A stretch of 64,000 bases of DNA from Sulfurihydrogenibium sp. YO3AOP1 (GCF_000020325.1 NC_010730.1:827501-891500), one strand, 5' to 3'; shown: positions 28,439-39,424, numbered from the stretch's first letter. Program-made: numbers and translations. The notes: generated by a model not told the origin, from the letters alone.

Positions 28439-28664
28439 ATTATTAGCTTACCTATGAGGGATTGAAACAAATCATTATAGACTTCAATCTTAGCTGGCTC
28501 TTTATGTTATTAGCCTACCTATGAGGAATTGATATATCTTCAAAAAGTATCCTATTCTGTCCATTATGGTTTGTAGCCTACCTATGAGGAATTAAACAAA
28601 TCGTCCATCTTAAACTCGCCCAAAAATCCTGCCAGTTATTAGCCTACCTATGAGGAATTGAAAA
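28439..28664. CRISPR. Short decayed CRISPR array, four repeats
   Basis: Four copies of a 30-bp repeat with core AGCCTACCTATGAGGAATTG, located at 28439-28468, 28506-28535, 28569-28597 and 28635-28664. Spacers between them are 37, 33 and 37 bp and unrelated in sequence. The first copy ends in the usual GAAAC, the others carry substitutions (GATAT, a 1-bp deletion with TAAAC, GAAAA), so the array is degenerate. No cas gene is present anywhere in the window. The rest of the 875-bp gap 28041-28915 holds a promoter-like leader, an ACGTGA repeat run (28322-28351) and AT-rich sequence with no gene seen. Confidence 0.85.
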
Positions 28665-28915
28665 AGCAAGACGCTAAAAATTAGCATCTCAAAGATTTCT
28701 AACATCTATCAATAGGAAAAAAATCCCTGAAAATGTCCCAAACTATTTATTTAAAATCGAGAAAGAATAGAAAATCTTCATGAAAAAACAACTTTAAATC
28801 TTGTAAAAGTCTCTAATTTCTCATTCAAAAGATTTTCAGAAAACAGTATGACTAATACCTTTACTTTAAGAATGCTATAATAATATGCTATCTAAAAAAC
28901 ACTTAGGAGTAAGAA

Positions 28916-29215
28916 ATGCTTGGAGATATCTTATTAAAGTATTGGAAAATTATACTTGGAGTTGGAATTGTTTTTGCTGTTGGAGGTTTATTTTTACAGC
29001 AAACTTTGCCGGTCATAGGAAAAATAGTTGAATTTATAGGATTTTCATTTGTTGCCATTGTTGCATACGTTCTTGGATATAAAAATGCATCAGATGAGGC
29101 TGAAAAGCAGATAAAAGCTGAAATAGAAAAATTAGCAAAACAAGACATAAGATACAAATTTGCAGCAGATAGAGCTATAAAAAATATCAAAGCACCATTG
29201 ACAGGTAAAAAATAA
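28916..29215 (+). CDS. Small two-helix membrane protein, unknown
   Basis: 99 residues. Two hydrophobic helices near the N-terminus (IILGVGIVFAVGGLFL and VEFIGFSFVAIVAYVLGY) are followed by a charged helical tail (ASDEAEKQIKAEIEKLAKQD) that is probably cytoplasmic. No family recognised. Start ATG follows TAGGAGT; an extended -10 (TGCTATAAT, 28873-28881) lies just upstream, so it likely opens the transcript that continues into gatB 18 bp later. Confidence 0.75.
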   Translation: MLGDILLKYWKIILGVGIVFAVGGLFLQQTLPVIGKIVEFIGFSFVAIVAYVLGYKNASDEAEKQIKAEIEKLAKQDIRYKFAADRAIKNIKAPLTGKK

Positions 29216-29233
29216 AAATAAGGAGCTGAAAAG

Positions 29234-30682
29234 ATGGAGTCAGCAGTATTGATTGATAAAGAGTTTGACGTTGTTATAGGGCTTGAAACCCATGTTCAAA
29301 TGAACACTCAAACAAAAATGTTTTGTGGATGTAAAGTTGAGTTTGGGGCTGAGCCTAACACTAACGTATGCCCAGTTTGCTTAGCACATCCAGGGACGCT
29401 GCCGGTGATAAACAAAAGAGCCATAGAGTTTGCCATAAAAGCAGCTTTGGCGTTAAACTGCAAAGTTCATAACCTTTCTATCATGGCAAGAAAAAATTAT
29501 TTTTATCCAGACCTTCCAAAAGGTTATCAGATTTCCCAGTATGACAAACCACTTGCAACAGATGGATACATAGAAATCAAAACAGAAAACGGATTTAAAA
29601 AAATAAGAATTCATAGATTACACATAGAAGAAGACGCAGGAAAAACAATACACGAGGGGAGTTTTTCTTATGTAGATTTAAACAGAGCAGGTACTCCACT
29701 GATGGAAATCGTCACTGAGCCGGATATATCCTCTGCAGAAGAAGCAAGAAAATACTTAGAAAAATTAAGAAACATCATGAGATATCTTGGTGTATCTGAT
29801 GCAGACATGGAAAAAGGACAGCTTAGATGTGATGTAAATATATCCTTAAAACCAAAAGGTTCTGAAAAGCTTGGCACAAAGGTAGAGCTTAAAAATATTA
29901 ACTCATTTAGATTTATCGTAAAAGCAATAGAGTATGAGATAGAAAGACAGTCTAAACTTCTCAAAAAAGGAGAAAAAATAGTTCAAGAGACAAGATTGTT
30001 TGACCCAAATACCGGAAAAACCTACACCATGAGAACAAAAGAAGAAGCACACGATTACAGATACTTCCCAGACCCAGATTTACTCCCGGTAGTAATAAAA
30101 GATGAAGAAATCCAGCAGATTAAAAACTCACTTCCAGAACTTCCAGACCAAAAATATCACAGATACATCGAAAAGCTTGGACTTCCTGAATATGACGCAG
30201 AAGTGTTAACATCCGATAAAGCCTTAGCAAACTATTTTGAAAAAGTAATAGAAATCTTTCCACAAAATCCAAAGCTTGTAGCAAATTGGATACTAAACGA
30301 GCTTCTCGGAAAGCTAAACGAAAAAGGATTAGAAATAGAAAATTCTCCTATTTCTCCAAACTCTTTGGCAGAGCTTTTATCGTTAATTACTGATGGCACA
30401 ATCTCAGGAAAGATTGCAAAAGATGTGTTTGAAATAGCATTTGAGACACAAAAATCACCAAAACAGATAGTGGAAGAAAAAGGATTAAAACAAATTTCAA
30501 ACGAAGATGAAATAAGAAAAATAGTAAAAGACATTCTTGCTAAATTCCCGGCAGAAGTAGAAAAATATAAATCAGGAAATGAAAAAATTCTCGGATTTTT
30601 AGTCGGACAGATAATGAAAGAAACAAAAGGAAAAGCAAACCCTCAGCTTGTAAATAAAATCATAAAAGAGGAGCTACAATGA
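29234..30682 (+). CDS. gatB: Aspartyl/glutamyl-tRNA amidotransferase subunit B
   Basis: 482 residues, normal for GatB. Signature segments: [36 protein letters not shown] (zinc cysteines in both), [19 protein letters not shown], and the C-terminal YqeY-like tail (about 330-480). With GatA and GatC it amidates misacylated Glu-tRNAGln and Asp-tRNAAsn. Start ATG is behind AAGGAG. purB overlaps its stop by 4 bp (ATGA). gatA and gatC are not in this window. Confidence 0.97.
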   Translation: MESAVLIDKEFDVVIGLETHVQMNTQTKMFCGCKVEFGAEPNTNVCPVCLAHPGTLPVINKRAIEFAIKAALALNCKVHNLSIMARKNYFYPDLPKGYQISQYDKPLATDGYIEIKTENGFKKIRIHRLHIEEDAGKTIHEGSFSYVDLNRAGTPLMEIVTEPDISSAEEARKYLEKLRNIMRYLGVSDADMEKGQLRCDVNISLKPKGSEKLGTKVELKNINSFRFIVKAIEYEIERQSKLLKKGEKIVQETRLFDPNTGKTYTMRTKEEAHDYRYFPDPDLLPVVIKDEEIQQIKNSLPELPDQKYHRYIEKLGLPEYDAEVLTSDKALANYFEKVIEIFPQNPKLVANWILNELLGKLNEKGLEIENSPISPNSLAELLSLITDGTISGKIAKDVFEIAFETQKSPKQIVEEKGLKQISNEDEIRKIVKDILAKFPAEVEKYKSGNEKILGFLVGQIMKETKGKANPQLVNKIIKEELQ

Positions 30683-31995
30683 TAAAAAGATATACCCTTC
30701 CAGAGATGGGAAATATATGGAGTGAAAAAAACAAATTTCAAAAATGGTTAGATGTAGAAATAGCGGTTTGTAAAGCTTGGAATAAACTCGGGAAAATACC
30801 CGATGAAGCGTTAAAAGAAATCATAGAAAAAACACATATAGATGATGAAACAGTAGAGAGAATTAACGAGCTTGATAAAGTTTATAATCATGATGTCCTT
30901 GCTTTTGTTAGTGCAGTGGCTGAGCAGGTGGGAGAAAATGGAAGATACATACACTTAGGACTTACATCTTCTGATGTTATTGATACAGCTTTAGCATTAA
31001 TCATGAGAGAAAGCTTAGACTTGCTTATAAAAGATGTTGAAAAACTTTTAGAAGTTTTAAAAGAAAATGCATTTAAGTATAAAAATACAGTAATGATGGG
31101 AAGAACTCACGGAGTCCATGCAGAGCCTATGACCTTTGGGCTTAAATTTGCATTATGGTATGAAGAGTTTAAAAGAAACAAAAAAAGATTAGAAAATGCA
31201 AGAGAAGTTATATCTGTTGGAACAATATCAGGAGCAGTGGGAACCTATTCTAACATTCCGCCAGAGCTCGAAGAGCTTACATTAAAAGAGCTTAATCTAA
31301 AACCAGAACCAGTAGCAAACCAAGTTATCCAAAGAGACAGACATGCAGAGTATATGACGGCTTTAGCAATAACAGCATCATCTTTAGAAAAAATTGCCGT
31401 TGAAATAAGACACCTACAGAGAACAGAGGTTTTGGAAGCACAAGAACCATTTAAAAAAGGACAGCGTGGCTCATCAGCAATGCCGCATAAAAAAAATCCA
31501 ATCACTTGCGAGAGAATTACAGGACTTGCAAGAGTAATAAGGTCAAACAGCCTACCTGCTATGGAAGATATAACACTATGGCATGAAAGGGATATATCCC
31601 ATTCATCGGTTGAAAGAGTAATACTGCCTGACAGTTCAATAGCTCTTGATTATATCTTAAATCTAACTATCAACGTATTAAAAGATTTGGTTGTATATCC
31701 GGAGAATATGAAAAAGAACATGGATAAATCAAAAGGTTTATACTTCTCTTCTAAGGTTTTAGTAGCACTTGTAGAAAAAGGATTATCAAGAGACCAAGCT
31801 TATGATATAGTTCAAAGAAACGCAATGAAAGCATGGGATACAGAAAACTTAATGTTTAAAGAGGCTTTACTACAAGACCCAGAAGTTATGTCATATTTGT
31901 CAAAAGAAGAATTAGACAAAATATTTGATGTAAACGAGTTTTTAAAAAACATAGATTATATCTACAATAGAGTGTTTGGCAGAGAGTATAGTTAA
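30679..31995 (+). CDS. purB: Adenylosuccinate lyase
   Basis: 438 residues of the fumarase/aspartase superfamily. Conserved regions: [53 protein letters not shown], and the signature [17 protein letters not shown] with the mobile catalytic serine loop. It acts twice in purine synthesis, releasing fumarate from SAICAR and from adenylosuccinate. Translationally coupled to gatB through ATGA. No terminator is evident after it; repeats follow. Confidence 0.97.
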   Translation: MIKRYTLPEMGNIWSEKNKFQKWLDVEIAVCKAWNKLGKIPDEALKEIIEKTHIDDETVERINELDKVYNHDVLAFVSAVAEQVGENGRYIHLGLTSSDVIDTALALIMRESLDLLIKDVEKLLEVLKENAFKYKNTVMMGRTHGVHAEPMTFGLKFALWYEEFKRNKKRLENAREVISVGTISGAVGTYSNIPPELEELTLKELNLKPEPVANQVIQRDRHAEYMTALAITASSLEKIAVEIRHLQRTEVLEAQEPFKKGQRGSSAMPHKKNPITCERITGLARVIRSNSLPAMEDITLWHERDISHSSVERVILPDSSIALDYILNLTINVLKDLVVYPENMKKNMDKSKGLYFSSKVLVALVEKGLSRDQAYDIVQRNAMKAWDTENLMFKEALLQDPEVMSYLSKEELDKIFDVNEFLKNIDYIYNRVFGREYS

Positions 31996-32063
31996 ATAAA
32001 TTGCGCACAATTCTTAAGTATTTTTAAGAGTATTTATTGAAAAATTTATAAAATTTAATAAGT

Positions 32064-32340
32064 GATCCTTCGGCCTTACGGCCTCAGGATGAAAAGAAAA
32101 GTGAAACAGTTTGGGCGATTCATGAATCGCCCTTACAGAATAAGCTAAAAAGTTGGAAGTAAAGCTGTGTCATTCTGCAACTGTGCAGAGGATCTCAGCC
32201 TTTTTGTCCCTATTTTGTCATTCTGAGCGTCAGCGAAGAATCTCATTTCTACTATTTTTTTAAAAGATGAGATCCTTCGGCTTACAGCCTCAGGATGACA
32301 AGGAAAGGTAATCTTACAAAAATTCTTACAACACTCTCTT
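32064..32340. repeat. Family A arms and a family B palindrome between purB and miaB
   Basis: The 429-bp gap 31996-32424 has no gene. Family A arms: 32064-32092 (inverted, tip GGCC-TTAC-GGCC), 32169-32196, 32217-32244 and inverted 32267-32300. A right-terminal repeat with ACAACACTCTC ends near 32340. The family B palindrome GGGCGATTCATGAATCGCCC lies at 32113-32132 between the first two arms. Confidence 0.7.
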
Positions 32341-32424
32341 ACAAATCTTGAATATGTTTAAAAACATTCTATATTATTTTAAGTTTATGTAAAATAAATA
32401 TAAAAAAATTAACAGAGGTAAAAT

Positions 32425-33738
32425 ATGAAGTTTTACATAAAAACTTTTGGATGTCAGATGAATGTAAATGACTCAGAAAAAATGGCAGGTATTTTACAAA
32501 CTCTTGGATATACACCTACTGAAAATTGGGAAGAAGCAGATGTTATACTCGTAAATACATGTTCAGTAAGAGAAAAACCAGACCAAAAAGTTTTATCAGC
32601 ACTTGGTGAGTTTAAAAAAGTAAAAAAACATAATCCAAATGCAGTCATTGGCGTTTGCGGTTGCTTAGCACAAAGGGCAGGATACGAAATTTATCAAAAA
32701 GCACCATTTATAGATATAGTTTTTGGAACGACTAATATCCACCATCTTCCAAATCTTTTAGAAGAAGCAAAAAGCGGAAATAAAGCTATAGAAATTTTAG
32801 AAGAAATAGACGAGAACGAAAATCTTTTAGACCAGTTCCCAACTGTAAGAGAAAATAAATATACAGCATTCGTTACTGTAATTAGAGGATGTGATAAAAA
32901 ATGTACTTACTGCATAGTTCCAACAACAAGAGGTAGAGAAAGAAGTAGAAGAATCGGCGATATTCTAAGAGAAGTTCAATACTTAGTTGAAGATGGTGTT
33001 AAAGAAATCCATTTAATAGGTCAAAATGTTACTGCTTACGGAAAAGATTTTGGAGATGTGAAGTTTTGGGAGCTTTTAAAAGCTGTGGCAGAGGTTGATG
33101 GAGTAGAAAGAATTAGATTTACAACAGGGCATCCAAGAGATTTAGATGAAGATACTATAAAAGTTATGGCAGACCTGCCGCAAATCTGTGAAGCCTTACA
33201 TCTACCAATCCAGGCAGGTTCAGACAGAATACTGCAAGCAATGGATAGAGGATATACTCAAAAAGAGTACCTGCAAAAAATAGAGCTGCTTAAAAAGTAC
33301 ATTCCAAATATAGCATTGTCTACTGATATCATAGTTGGATTTCCGGGAGAAACTTACGAAGATTACTTAGAAACAGTTAAAGTTATAAAAGAAGTAGAGT
33401 ATGACCAAGTGTTTGCATTTAAATATTCACCAAGACCAGGAACTCCAGCAGCAGATTTACCAATGACAGAGTCGCCGGAAGAGCTTTCAAAACGTTTAAA
33501 TGACTTGATAAATTTACAAAAAGATATAACTTTTAAAAAGAATCTTGAATATCAAGATAAAATAGTTGAAATCTTGGTAGAAGAGATAAACCAAGAGAAT
33601 AAGTTGGTAGGCAGAACAAGGACTAATAAACTTGTTTATGCAGAAGGAAGTCCAGAGTATTTAGGAAAATTAGTAAATGTAAAAATTGAAAAAGTAAATA
33701 GATTTTCCTTAGAAGGAAGTATAATTGGAGGCGATTAA
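32425..33738 (+). CDS. miaB: tRNA-2-methylthio-N6-dimethylallyladenosine synthase
   Basis: 437 residues with the methylthiotransferase order: N-terminal domain with three cluster cysteines (FGCQMN, NTCSVREKP, GVCGCLAQRAG), a radical SAM domain with GCDKKCTYCIVPTTRGRERSR (about 152-172), and a C-terminal TRAM domain. The RG-R-SR variant after CIVP marks MiaB rather than MtaB or RimO. It adds methylthio to i6A37 in tRNAs. Start ATG is behind AGAGGT. The next gene follows after 2 bp. Confidence 0.96.
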   Translation: MKFYIKTFGCQMNVNDSEKMAGILQTLGYTPTENWEEADVILVNTCSVREKPDQKVLSALGEFKKVKKHNPNAVIGVCGCLAQRAGYEIYQKAPFIDIVFGTTNIHHLPNLLEEAKSGNKAIEILEEIDENENLLDQFPTVRENKYTAFVTVIRGCDKKCTYCIVPTTRGRERSRRIGDILREVQYLVEDGVKEIHLIGQNVTAYGKDFGDVKFWELLKAVAEVDGVERIRFTTGHPRDLDEDTIKVMADLPQICEALHLPIQAGSDRILQAMDRGYTQKEYLQKIELLKKYIPNIALSTDIIVGFPGETYEDYLETVKVIKEVEYDQVFAFKYSPRPGTPAADLPMTESPEELSKRLNDLINLQKDITFKKNLEYQDKIVEILVEEINQENKLVGRTRTNKLVYAEGSPEYLGKLVNVKIEKVNRFSLEGSIIGGD

Positions 33739-33740
33739 TT

Positions 33741-34223
33741 ATGGTTGAGATGGAAGTCCAAGGTATTACATTAGACCCAATAACAAACATGCCTGTGTTG
33801 TTATTAAAAGGCAAAGAAAATGATGAAATTCTAACGATTTGGATCGGAGTATTTGAAGCAAACTCAATTGCTATGTATTTAGAATCAATGACCTATCCAA
33901 GACCGCTAACCTATGACTTATTTACAAACATCCTAAACTCGCTCTCAACATCCGTTGAAAACATAATAATCCATACTTTAAAAGATAATACTTATTATGC
34001 TTCAATCATCTTAAGAGACAAGGAAGGTAGAACTGTTGAAATAGATGCACGTCCAAGTGATGCTATAAACATTGCTCTAAGGTCTAGATGTCCAATATTG
34101 GTTTCAGAAGAAGTTTTAGCTGAAGCTAATAATGGCAAAAAAGAAAAAATTGATGAAGAAGACCTAAAAGAATGGATAGAATCACTAAAGCCAGAGGATT
34201 TTGAGAAAAATATAGAATTCTAA
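33741..34223 (+). CDS. Bifunctional nuclease family (DUF151) protein
   Basis: 160 residues. The conserved core is visible: LDPITNMPVLLLKGKENDEILTIWIG (quoted as ITNMPVLLLKG and LTIWIGVFEANSIAMYLE), RPLTYDLFTNIL and the signature VEIDARPSDAINIALRSRCPILV. Plant and Thermotoga members have been linked to DNA/RNA cleavage, but the bacterial role is unsettled. GGAGG is placed within the end of miaB, and the gap to miaB is 2 bp, so it is in the same transcript. Confidence 0.9.
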   Translation: MVEMEVQGITLDPITNMPVLLLKGKENDEILTIWIGVFEANSIAMYLESMTYPRPLTYDLFTNILNSLSTSVENIIIHTLKDNTYYASIILRDKEGRTVEIDARPSDAINIALRSRCPILVSEEVLAEANNGKKEKIDEEDLKEWIESLKPEDFEKNIEF

Positions 34224-34303
34224 GATTTTAATAAAGCAAAATTTTTTATAAGATATCTTACCTAAATTCACTGTATTTAAAATCATATTTAAAGAGATTT
34301 ATA

Positions 34304-36076
34304 ATGCGAGTATTTCTTTTTATTATTTCAATCTTTATATTTTCTTGTACTTCCGGCAAAGAGATAAAATGGTATGACTTTGAAGAAGGCTTAAAAAAAG
34401 CAAAACAAGAAAATAAACTAATTCTATTAGATATCTCAGCAAAGTGGTGTCATTACTGTAATCTTATGGAAACAACAACCTACTCCAACCCAGAGATAAT
34501 AAAAATAATCAATCAATATTACATACCTATTAAAGTAGATGCAGATTTAAGAAAGGACATAAACAAAAAATATAATCAAGGAGGACTGCCAACGACCGCT
34601 ATCCTAACTTCTGATGGTCAAATCCTTTATGGAAATTTGTATCTTCCACCTGAAGATATGAAAAAAATATTATTGTACTTTATAAACCTTTCTAAGGAAG
34701 ATTTAGAAAATCTAAAACGTCAGAAAAATTTAGCTTTGCTACCAAAAATAAAAATTCAAGAAAAAGAAATTGACGAACCTACGATTAAACTTGTAAAATC
34801 AAGAACTTTGTCATTAATAGACAAAGAATATGGTGGTTATTATGATGAAGTTAAATTTCCAATAGATAACATTGTTTATTTTTTAATTTTAAGATATTTG
34901 GAGAATAAGGAAGATAAAAATCTGCTTATTAAAACCTTAAACGGTTATGAAAAATTGATAGACGACCAAGAAGGTGGTATTTTTAGATATGCAACGCAAA
35001 AAGACTGGACATCTCCTCATTATGAAAAACTCTTGAGAGACCAAGCTCTTATTTCGGTAGCCTTTTTCAATGCATACTCTTTATTACAAGATAAAAAATT
35101 ACTTGAAGATGCAAACATGATATTAAACTTTGCAAAAAACAAGCTCTATGACAAAAACAAAGGATATTTTTATGCAAGCCAAGGTGCGGATATAGTTGAC
35201 GATGAAGGAAAAATTTTAGTCTCAGGAGAAGTGTACTTTTCTAAAAACAAACAGGATAGGGAATTTATAGAAAATGTTTATAGAAGAAAATTGTCGCTGG
35301 ATAAAACTTTTTACTTTTCAGAAAATGCTTTGATGGTAAAGGCTTTGTTATACTCGTATATATTTAATAATGATAATCAAGATTTAAAAAACGCTGAAAA
35401 TCTTATGAGAAAAATAATAAAAGATGGACTTAAAGATAAAGGAATCATTCATACTTATTCTGTTGAAAAGTACTTTTTAGATACACAAGTAAACACTTTA
35501 GAATCATTATTCCTGCTTTACCAAATAACCGGAGATAGCTATTATCTTAAAAATTTCAAAGATTTACTTTTTATAATATTAAAAAATTACTATTCTAAAG
35601 AAATTGGATTGTACACAGATTACGAGGATACCGGTCTAAACCTAAACAGAATAAGTTATGTAGACAGTCTTGTTTCTTTAAATTTTAAACTTGCAAAAAT
35701 CATTTACTCTTATCAACTCTTAGATAACAATAAAGAGTTGGAGAATATAAAAAATAATATATTAAAGAGATTGATCAACTTTGACACGGTAGAAGCCGGA
35801 CTATCTATATATCTCTACACAAAACCGCCATTATTCACTGTATCTGTAGCCAAAAACAGAGAAATAGATAAAGTTTTATTTTCATTTTTTCCTTATTGGA
35901 ATATATCTATGTCTTTTTCTTCTGAAGATAAATTACTCTCTAAAATAGGTTATCCTTACGAAGGAATTGATGTTGTCTATGTTTGCTCTTTGAAACTATG
36001 TTTTGAAAAAATTGAAAAATCAAAACTATCAAATGATAGTATAAAAAATGTTTTTGAAAAATACTTTAAAATCTAA
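34304..36076 (+). CDS. DUF255-family thioredoxin-fold lipoprotein
   Basis: 590 residues. The N-terminus is a lipoprotein-type signal ([12 protein letters not shown], Cys 15), so membrane anchored in the periplasm. A thioredoxin-like domain follows with CHYC in [20 protein letters not shown] (about 44-63), the hallmark of the DUF255/YyaL/SSP411 family. The rest (about 170-580) is an alpha/alpha-barrel glycoside-hydrolase-like region in which family members resemble N-acylglucosamine epimerases. Family length is usually 600-700, so this is a short secreted version. Function unknown. Its 3' end overlaps the convergent fabH by 11 bp. Confidence 0.83.
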   Translation: MRVFLFIISIFIFSCTSGKEIKWYDFEEGLKKAKQENKLILLDISAKWCHYCNLMETTTYSNPEIIKIINQYYIPIKVDADLRKDINKKYNQGGLPTTAILTSDGQILYGNLYLPPEDMKKILLYFINLSKEDLENLKRQKNLALLPKIKIQEKEIDEPTIKLVKSRTLSLIDKEYGGYYDEVKFPIDNIVYFLILRYLENKEDKNLLIKTLNGYEKLIDDQEGGIFRYATQKDWTSPHYEKLLRDQALISVAFFNAYSLLQDKKLLEDANMILNFAKNKLYDKNKGYFYASQGADIVDDEGKILVSGEVYFSKNKQDREFIENVYRRKLSLDKTFYFSENALMVKALLYSYIFNNDNQDLKNAENLMRKIIKDGLKDKGIIHTYSVEKYFLDTQVNTLESLFLLYQITGDSYYLKNFKDLLFIILKNYYSKEIGLYTDYEDTGLNLNRISYVDSLVSLNFKLAKIIYSYQLLDNNKELENIKNNILKRLINFDTVEAGLSIYLYTKPPLFTVSVAKNREIDKVLFSFFPYWNISMSFSSEDKLLSKIGYPYEGIDVVYVCSLKLCFEKIEKSKLSNDSIKNVFEKYFKI

Positions 36077-36998
36077 TTACTGCTGCACCCCAGGTTAATC
36101 CACCACCAAAAGCAGTTAAAAGAATGTAATCCCCTTTGTTAAACCTTCCTTCTTTGTAGGCTTCGTATATAGCAATTGGAATGGATGCAGCACTTGTATT
36201 TCCGTATTCGTGAATATTGCTGTAAACCTTTTCTAACGGTAATTCTAATTTTTCAGCCAACGCTTGAATGATTCGTATGTTGGCTTGATGAGGAATTACT
36301 AACTTAATATCTTCTTTATTTATCCCGGCTTTTTGTAATGCTTTTAAGCAAGCAGTTTCCATGGATTTAACAGCCTGTTTAAAAGTTTCTCTTCCTTGCA
36401 TTCTCAGCTTCTCGCCAACCTGACAGTGTAAAAGATGACCATAAGAACCATCAGACTTCATCACTGTTGATAAAATATCACTTGAAGAGTTAGATTTAGA
36501 AATCACGACAGCACCGGCACCATCTCCAAATAGTACTGCAGTTGTTCTGTCAGTCCAATCGATTATTTTTGAAAAAACTTCACTTCCAACTACAAGAATA
36601 TTTTCAGCTTTCCCGGATTTTATAAAACTATCCGCTATTGTAATACCATATATAAAGCCGCTACAAGCAGCTGAAAAATCAAAAGCCATTGGATTTTTAC
36701 ATCCGAGTTTATCAGCTAATATACAAGCTGTAGAAGGAAATACATTATCCGGAGTAGACGTTGCTACAATTACGATGTCTATGTCCTTTGGAGTTAATCC
36801 TGCATTTTCAATAGCTTCTTTTGATGCGTGAAAAGCAAGGTCGCTTGCCTTAACCCATTCATCTGCTATTCTTCTTTCTTTTATTCCAGTTCTTGTTGTA
36901 ATCCATTCATCCGATGTATCAAGGATTTTTTCTAAATCATGGTTAGTTAAAACCCTTTCGGGAACATACATTCCTATGCCTTTTATTTCACTAGACAT
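36066..36998 (-). CDS. fabH: 3-oxoacyl-[acyl-carrier-protein] synthase III
   Basis: 310 residues with the full Cys-His-Asn triad: Cys in [14 protein letters not shown] (about 113), His in [11 protein letters not shown] (about 235) and Asn in [12 protein letters not shown] (about 265). It condenses acetyl-CoA with malonyl-ACP to start fatty-acid synthesis. It overlaps the end of plsX by 8 bp. The order DUF177-rpmF-plsX-fabH is a widely conserved bacterial lipid/ribosome cluster. Confidence 0.97.
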   Translation of the reverse strand: MSSEIKGIGMYVPERVLTNHDLEKILDTSDEWITTRTGIKERRIADEWVKASDLAFHASKEAIENAGLTPKDIDIVIVATSTPDNVFPSTACILADKLGCKNPMAFDFSAACSGFIYGITIADSFIKSGKAENILVVGSEVFSKIIDWTDRTTAVLFGDGAGAVVISKSNSSSDILSTVMKSDGSYGHLLHCQVGEKLRMQGRETFKQAVKSMETACLKALQKAGINKEDIKLVIPHQANIRIIQALAEKLELPLEKVYSNIHEYGNTSAASIPIAIYEAYKEGRFNKGDYILLTAFGGGLTWGAAVIRF

Positions 36999-38049
36999 TG
37001 TTTTCTCCGTAAACTTCTTCTTCTTTTCCTTTTATCAGCTCTTGAGGAATTAGAGTGTTAATATTTTCAAGGAGTTTTTTGTTAAAATCGTGATTTACAA
37101 ATTCAGAAGCAAATCTCAATGCGTTTTTTATAGCTTTTTCATCAGCTCTTCCATGAGTTATTATACATGTTCCCTTAGTGCCAAGCAAAGGAGCACCGCC
37201 GTATTCTGTAAAATCTGCTTTTTTCTTAAATCTTTTTAAAGCAGGCAACATTAAAGCTGCACCGATTTTGGATACAAAGCTTTTTTCTACTTCTTCTTTT
37301 ATCATTTCAAGAATAATCATTCCAAGACTTTCACTAGTTTTTAATACAACATTCCCAACAAACCCATCACAAACAATAACATCAAAATCACCGGTGAAAA
37401 TATCTCTACCTTCTGCGTTCCCAATAAAATTTAGTTTGGTCATTTTAAGTAGTGGATAGGTATCTTTTACAAGCTCGTTACCTTTTCCTTCTTCCTCTCC
37501 GATGCTTAAAATCCCCACTTTTGGATTATCAGATGTTTGAAGGATTTCTTTGACATAAGTATGACCCATTACTGCAAAGTATAAAAGATGTCTTGGTCTG
37601 CTGTCTACATTAGCACCAACATCAATCAGTACAGTTCTTGTTCCTTTTTTGTTTGGAAATGCTACTGCTATACCCGGTCTCTCTATTCCTTCTGCAGCTC
37701 CAATGATAAACTTTCCTATGCTCATTGCAGCACCGGTATTTCCGGCAGACACAAAAGCCTGAGCTTTACCTTCTCTGACTAATTTACCTGCAATATGCAT
37801 AGAAGAGTTTCTTTTTTTTCTTAGAGCTATGGATGGGGATTCGTGCATTTCAATGACTTCAGGAGCATCTATGATCTGAATCGGAAGATTTTCTATCGAA
37901 AGATTATTTTTTTTTATTTCCTCTTCTAATACTTCCTTCTTTCCTACTAAATATACACCTATTTTATACTCTTTTGCAAACTCTATTGCACCTTTAATAT
38001 TACAGAGAGGAGCATAATCTCCTCCCATTGCATCTAAAGCTATAAACAC
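36991..38049 (-). CDS. plsX: Phosphate acyltransferase PlsX
   Basis: 352 residues. Conserved segments: [12 protein letters not shown] at the N-terminus, SAGNTGAAM (about 101-109), [12 protein letters not shown] and [13 protein letters not shown], and [14 protein letters not shown]. It makes acyl-phosphate from acyl-ACP for phospholipid synthesis by PlsY. The start is GTG at 38049, with GAGGT lying inside the last codons of rpmF, whose stop abuts it, so translation is coupled to rpmF. Confidence 0.96.
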   Translation of the reverse strand: MFIALDAMGGDYAPLCNIKGAIEFAKEYKIGVYLVGKKEVLEEEIKKNNLSIENLPIQIIDAPEVIEMHESPSIALRKKRNSSMHIAGKLVREGKAQAFVSAGNTGAAMSIGKFIIGAAEGIERPGIAVAFPNKKGTRTVLIDVGANVDSRPRHLLYFAVMGHTYVKEILQTSDNPKVGILSIGEEEGKGNELVKDTYPLLKMTKLNFIGNAEGRDIFTGDFDVIVCDGFVGNVVLKTSESLGMIILEMIKEEVEKSFVSKIGAALMLPALKRFKKKADFTEYGGAPLLGTKGTCIITHGRADEKAIKNALRFASEFVNHDFNKKLLENINTLIPQELIKGKEEEVYGENNV

Positions 38050-38226
38050 TTATACGACCTCAATAACCTCTTTGTTTTTGTAATATCCACAGTTAGAGCA
38101 AACTCTGTGAGGAGCTTTTGGCTGACCGCACTCAGGACAGATAGAAAGTCCGGGCATTTTTAATTTCCATTGTGCTCTTCTCATAGCTGTTTTTGCTTTA
38201 GATTTTTTCCTCTTAGGTACTGCCAT
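38050..38226 (-). CDS. rpmF: 50S ribosomal protein L32
   Basis: 58 codons, below the usual ORF cutoff. The protein starts AVPKRKKSKAKTAMRRAQWK and has a zinc ribbon of two CxxC pairs, CPECGQ and CSNCGY, the four-cysteine form of L32. It starts at ATG 38226 behind AAGGAGG. It lies between the DUF177 gene and plsX with no gap to plsX. Confidence 0.97.
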   Translation of the reverse strand: MAVPKRKKSKAKTAMRRAQWKLKMPGLSICPECGQPKAPHRVCSNCGYYKNKEVIEVV

Positions 38227-38275
38227 ATTAAAAGCCTCCTTTTTTCAATTTTAAAGGATATATTATATCAAAAAT

Positions 38276-38803
38276 TTAAGATTTAAGAGACTCTAATTTA
38301 GCAAAAGGGGACAGCTTTCTTCTCATTTTCTCTTCACAATCACACTGCTCAACGTTCTTATCCGCTCCACAGTAAGGACATAAACCTTTACAATCTTCAT
38401 TACAAAGAAGTTTCATCGGAGTATTTACAATGATTTCTTCTCTGATAAAATCATACACATCAAATTTTTCTTCATCTTCTAAGTACTCAGAATATAGCTC
38501 AGCCTCTGAAAGTTCCTGATGTTTTAGGTGTTTTTTTGTAAATAAAATACTTTCGCTAATATTAAACTTTTGAGAAAACTCAGTTAAACATCTATCACAG
38601 TGCATTAAAATAGACGTGTTGAAGATAGCTGTGATAACATAGCCATCTTTGTCTTTAAGTAAATGTAATTTTACAGATACACTTTGCCCATCTTTTACGA
38701 TGTACTCTTCTGGTAAATCTAACTCATTCATTGGAATATCAAATTCAAGCTCTTTAAAAGGCTCTTTTTTAAGCTCTTCTTTTAGGTTTAAATATATTTT
38801 CAA
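38276..38803 (-). CDS. DUF177/YceD-family protein (23S rRNA accumulation-related)
   Basis: 175 residues from TTG 38803, which has GAGGTAG at correct spacing; the longer in-frame start at 38866 would run through the dcd promoter and is rejected. LMHCDRCLTEFSQKFNI and LLCNEDCKGLCPYCGADK are the family's two cysteine clusters, with a further CDCEE, suggesting a zinc site. The family is normally next to rpmF, as here (50 bp), and is needed for 23S rRNA accumulation in E. coli and plants. Confidence 0.9.
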   Translation of the reverse strand: MKIYLNLKEELKKEPFKELEFDIPMNELDLPEEYIVKDGQSVSVKLHLLKDKDGYVITAIFNTSILMHCDRCLTEFSQKFNISESILFTKKHLKHQELSEAELYSEYLEDEEKFDVYDFIREEIIVNTPMKLLCNEDCKGLCPYCGADKNVEQCDCEEKMRRKLSPFAKLESLKS

Positions 38804-38830
38804 TTTAACTACCTCATAAAAAAATTTTGT

Positions 38831-38836
38831 TATAAT
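38831..38836 (+). promoter_or_regulatory. -10 element for dcd, implying a leaderless transcript
   Basis: TATAAT ends 8 bp before the dcd ATG at 38845, which places the expected transcription start within about 2 nt of the start codon. No Shine-Dalgarno sequence exists in this interval. The -35 region is weak. Confidence 0.45.
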
Positions 38837-38844
38837 ATAGTACA

Positions 38845-39387
38845 ATGATTTTAAATGACAAGACAATCAGAAAATATATAAGCGAAGGTTTACTTGAGAT
38901 AAATCCTCTTGATGACATCCAAATTCAGCCCTCTTCTGTTGATTTAAGGCTTGGAAATGAGTTTTTGATTTATCCAGAAGACATAGAAATAATAGATGTA
39001 AGAGACCCATATTTTTCTAATAGACTTATAAAAGAGATAGCCACAGAAGAAGGATTTATTATCAAACCAAAACAGTTTGTACTTGCTACGACGATAGAGT
39101 ATATAAAACTTCCAGACTTTTTGACTGCATTTGTAGAAGGAAGGTCTTCCTTAGGAAGGCTTGGCTTATTTATTGAAAATGCCGGGTGGGTGGATGCTGG
39201 ATTTGAAGGTAATATAACCTTAGAGTTTTACAATGCAAACAGTATTCCAATAAAAATTTATCCTGGAATGAGAATCTGTCAGCTTGTTTTCGCAAAAATG
39301 GAAGATAGGTCAGAAAAACCATATAGAGGTAAGTATCAAGGTCAAAGAGGAACAACAGCATCAAGAATATTTTTAGATAGGGATTAA
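38845..39387 (+). CDS. dcd: dCTP deaminase
   Basis: 180 residues, dUTPase-like trimeric fold. Motifs: IQPSSVDLRLGNEFLIY (about 26-42), EGRSSLGRLGLFIENAGWVDAGFEGNITLEF (quoted as EGRSSLGRLGL and AGWVDAGFEGNITLE), and the C-terminal GKYQGQRGTTASR. It deaminates dCTP to dUTP for dTMP synthesis. Divergent from the DUF177 gene with 41 bp between. The translation start appears leaderless. Confidence 0.95.
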   Translation: MILNDKTIRKYISEGLLEINPLDDIQIQPSSVDLRLGNEFLIYPEDIEIIDVRDPYFSNRLIKEIATEEGFIIKPKQFVLATTIEYIKLPDFLTAFVEGRSSLGRLGLFIENAGWVDAGFEGNITLEFYNANSIPIKIYPGMRICQLVFAKMEDRSEKPYRGKYQGQRGTTASRIFLDRD

Positions 39388-39424
39388 GGTTTTTGTTGAT
39401 ACAAGACGAAGGTTATACAATGAT

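Noticed and set aside
38804-38866. Longer N-terminus for the DUF177 protein (start at 38866)
   Set aside because: It would read through the dcd promoter, adds residues unlike the family, and lacks a ribosome binding site, while TTG 38803 has one.
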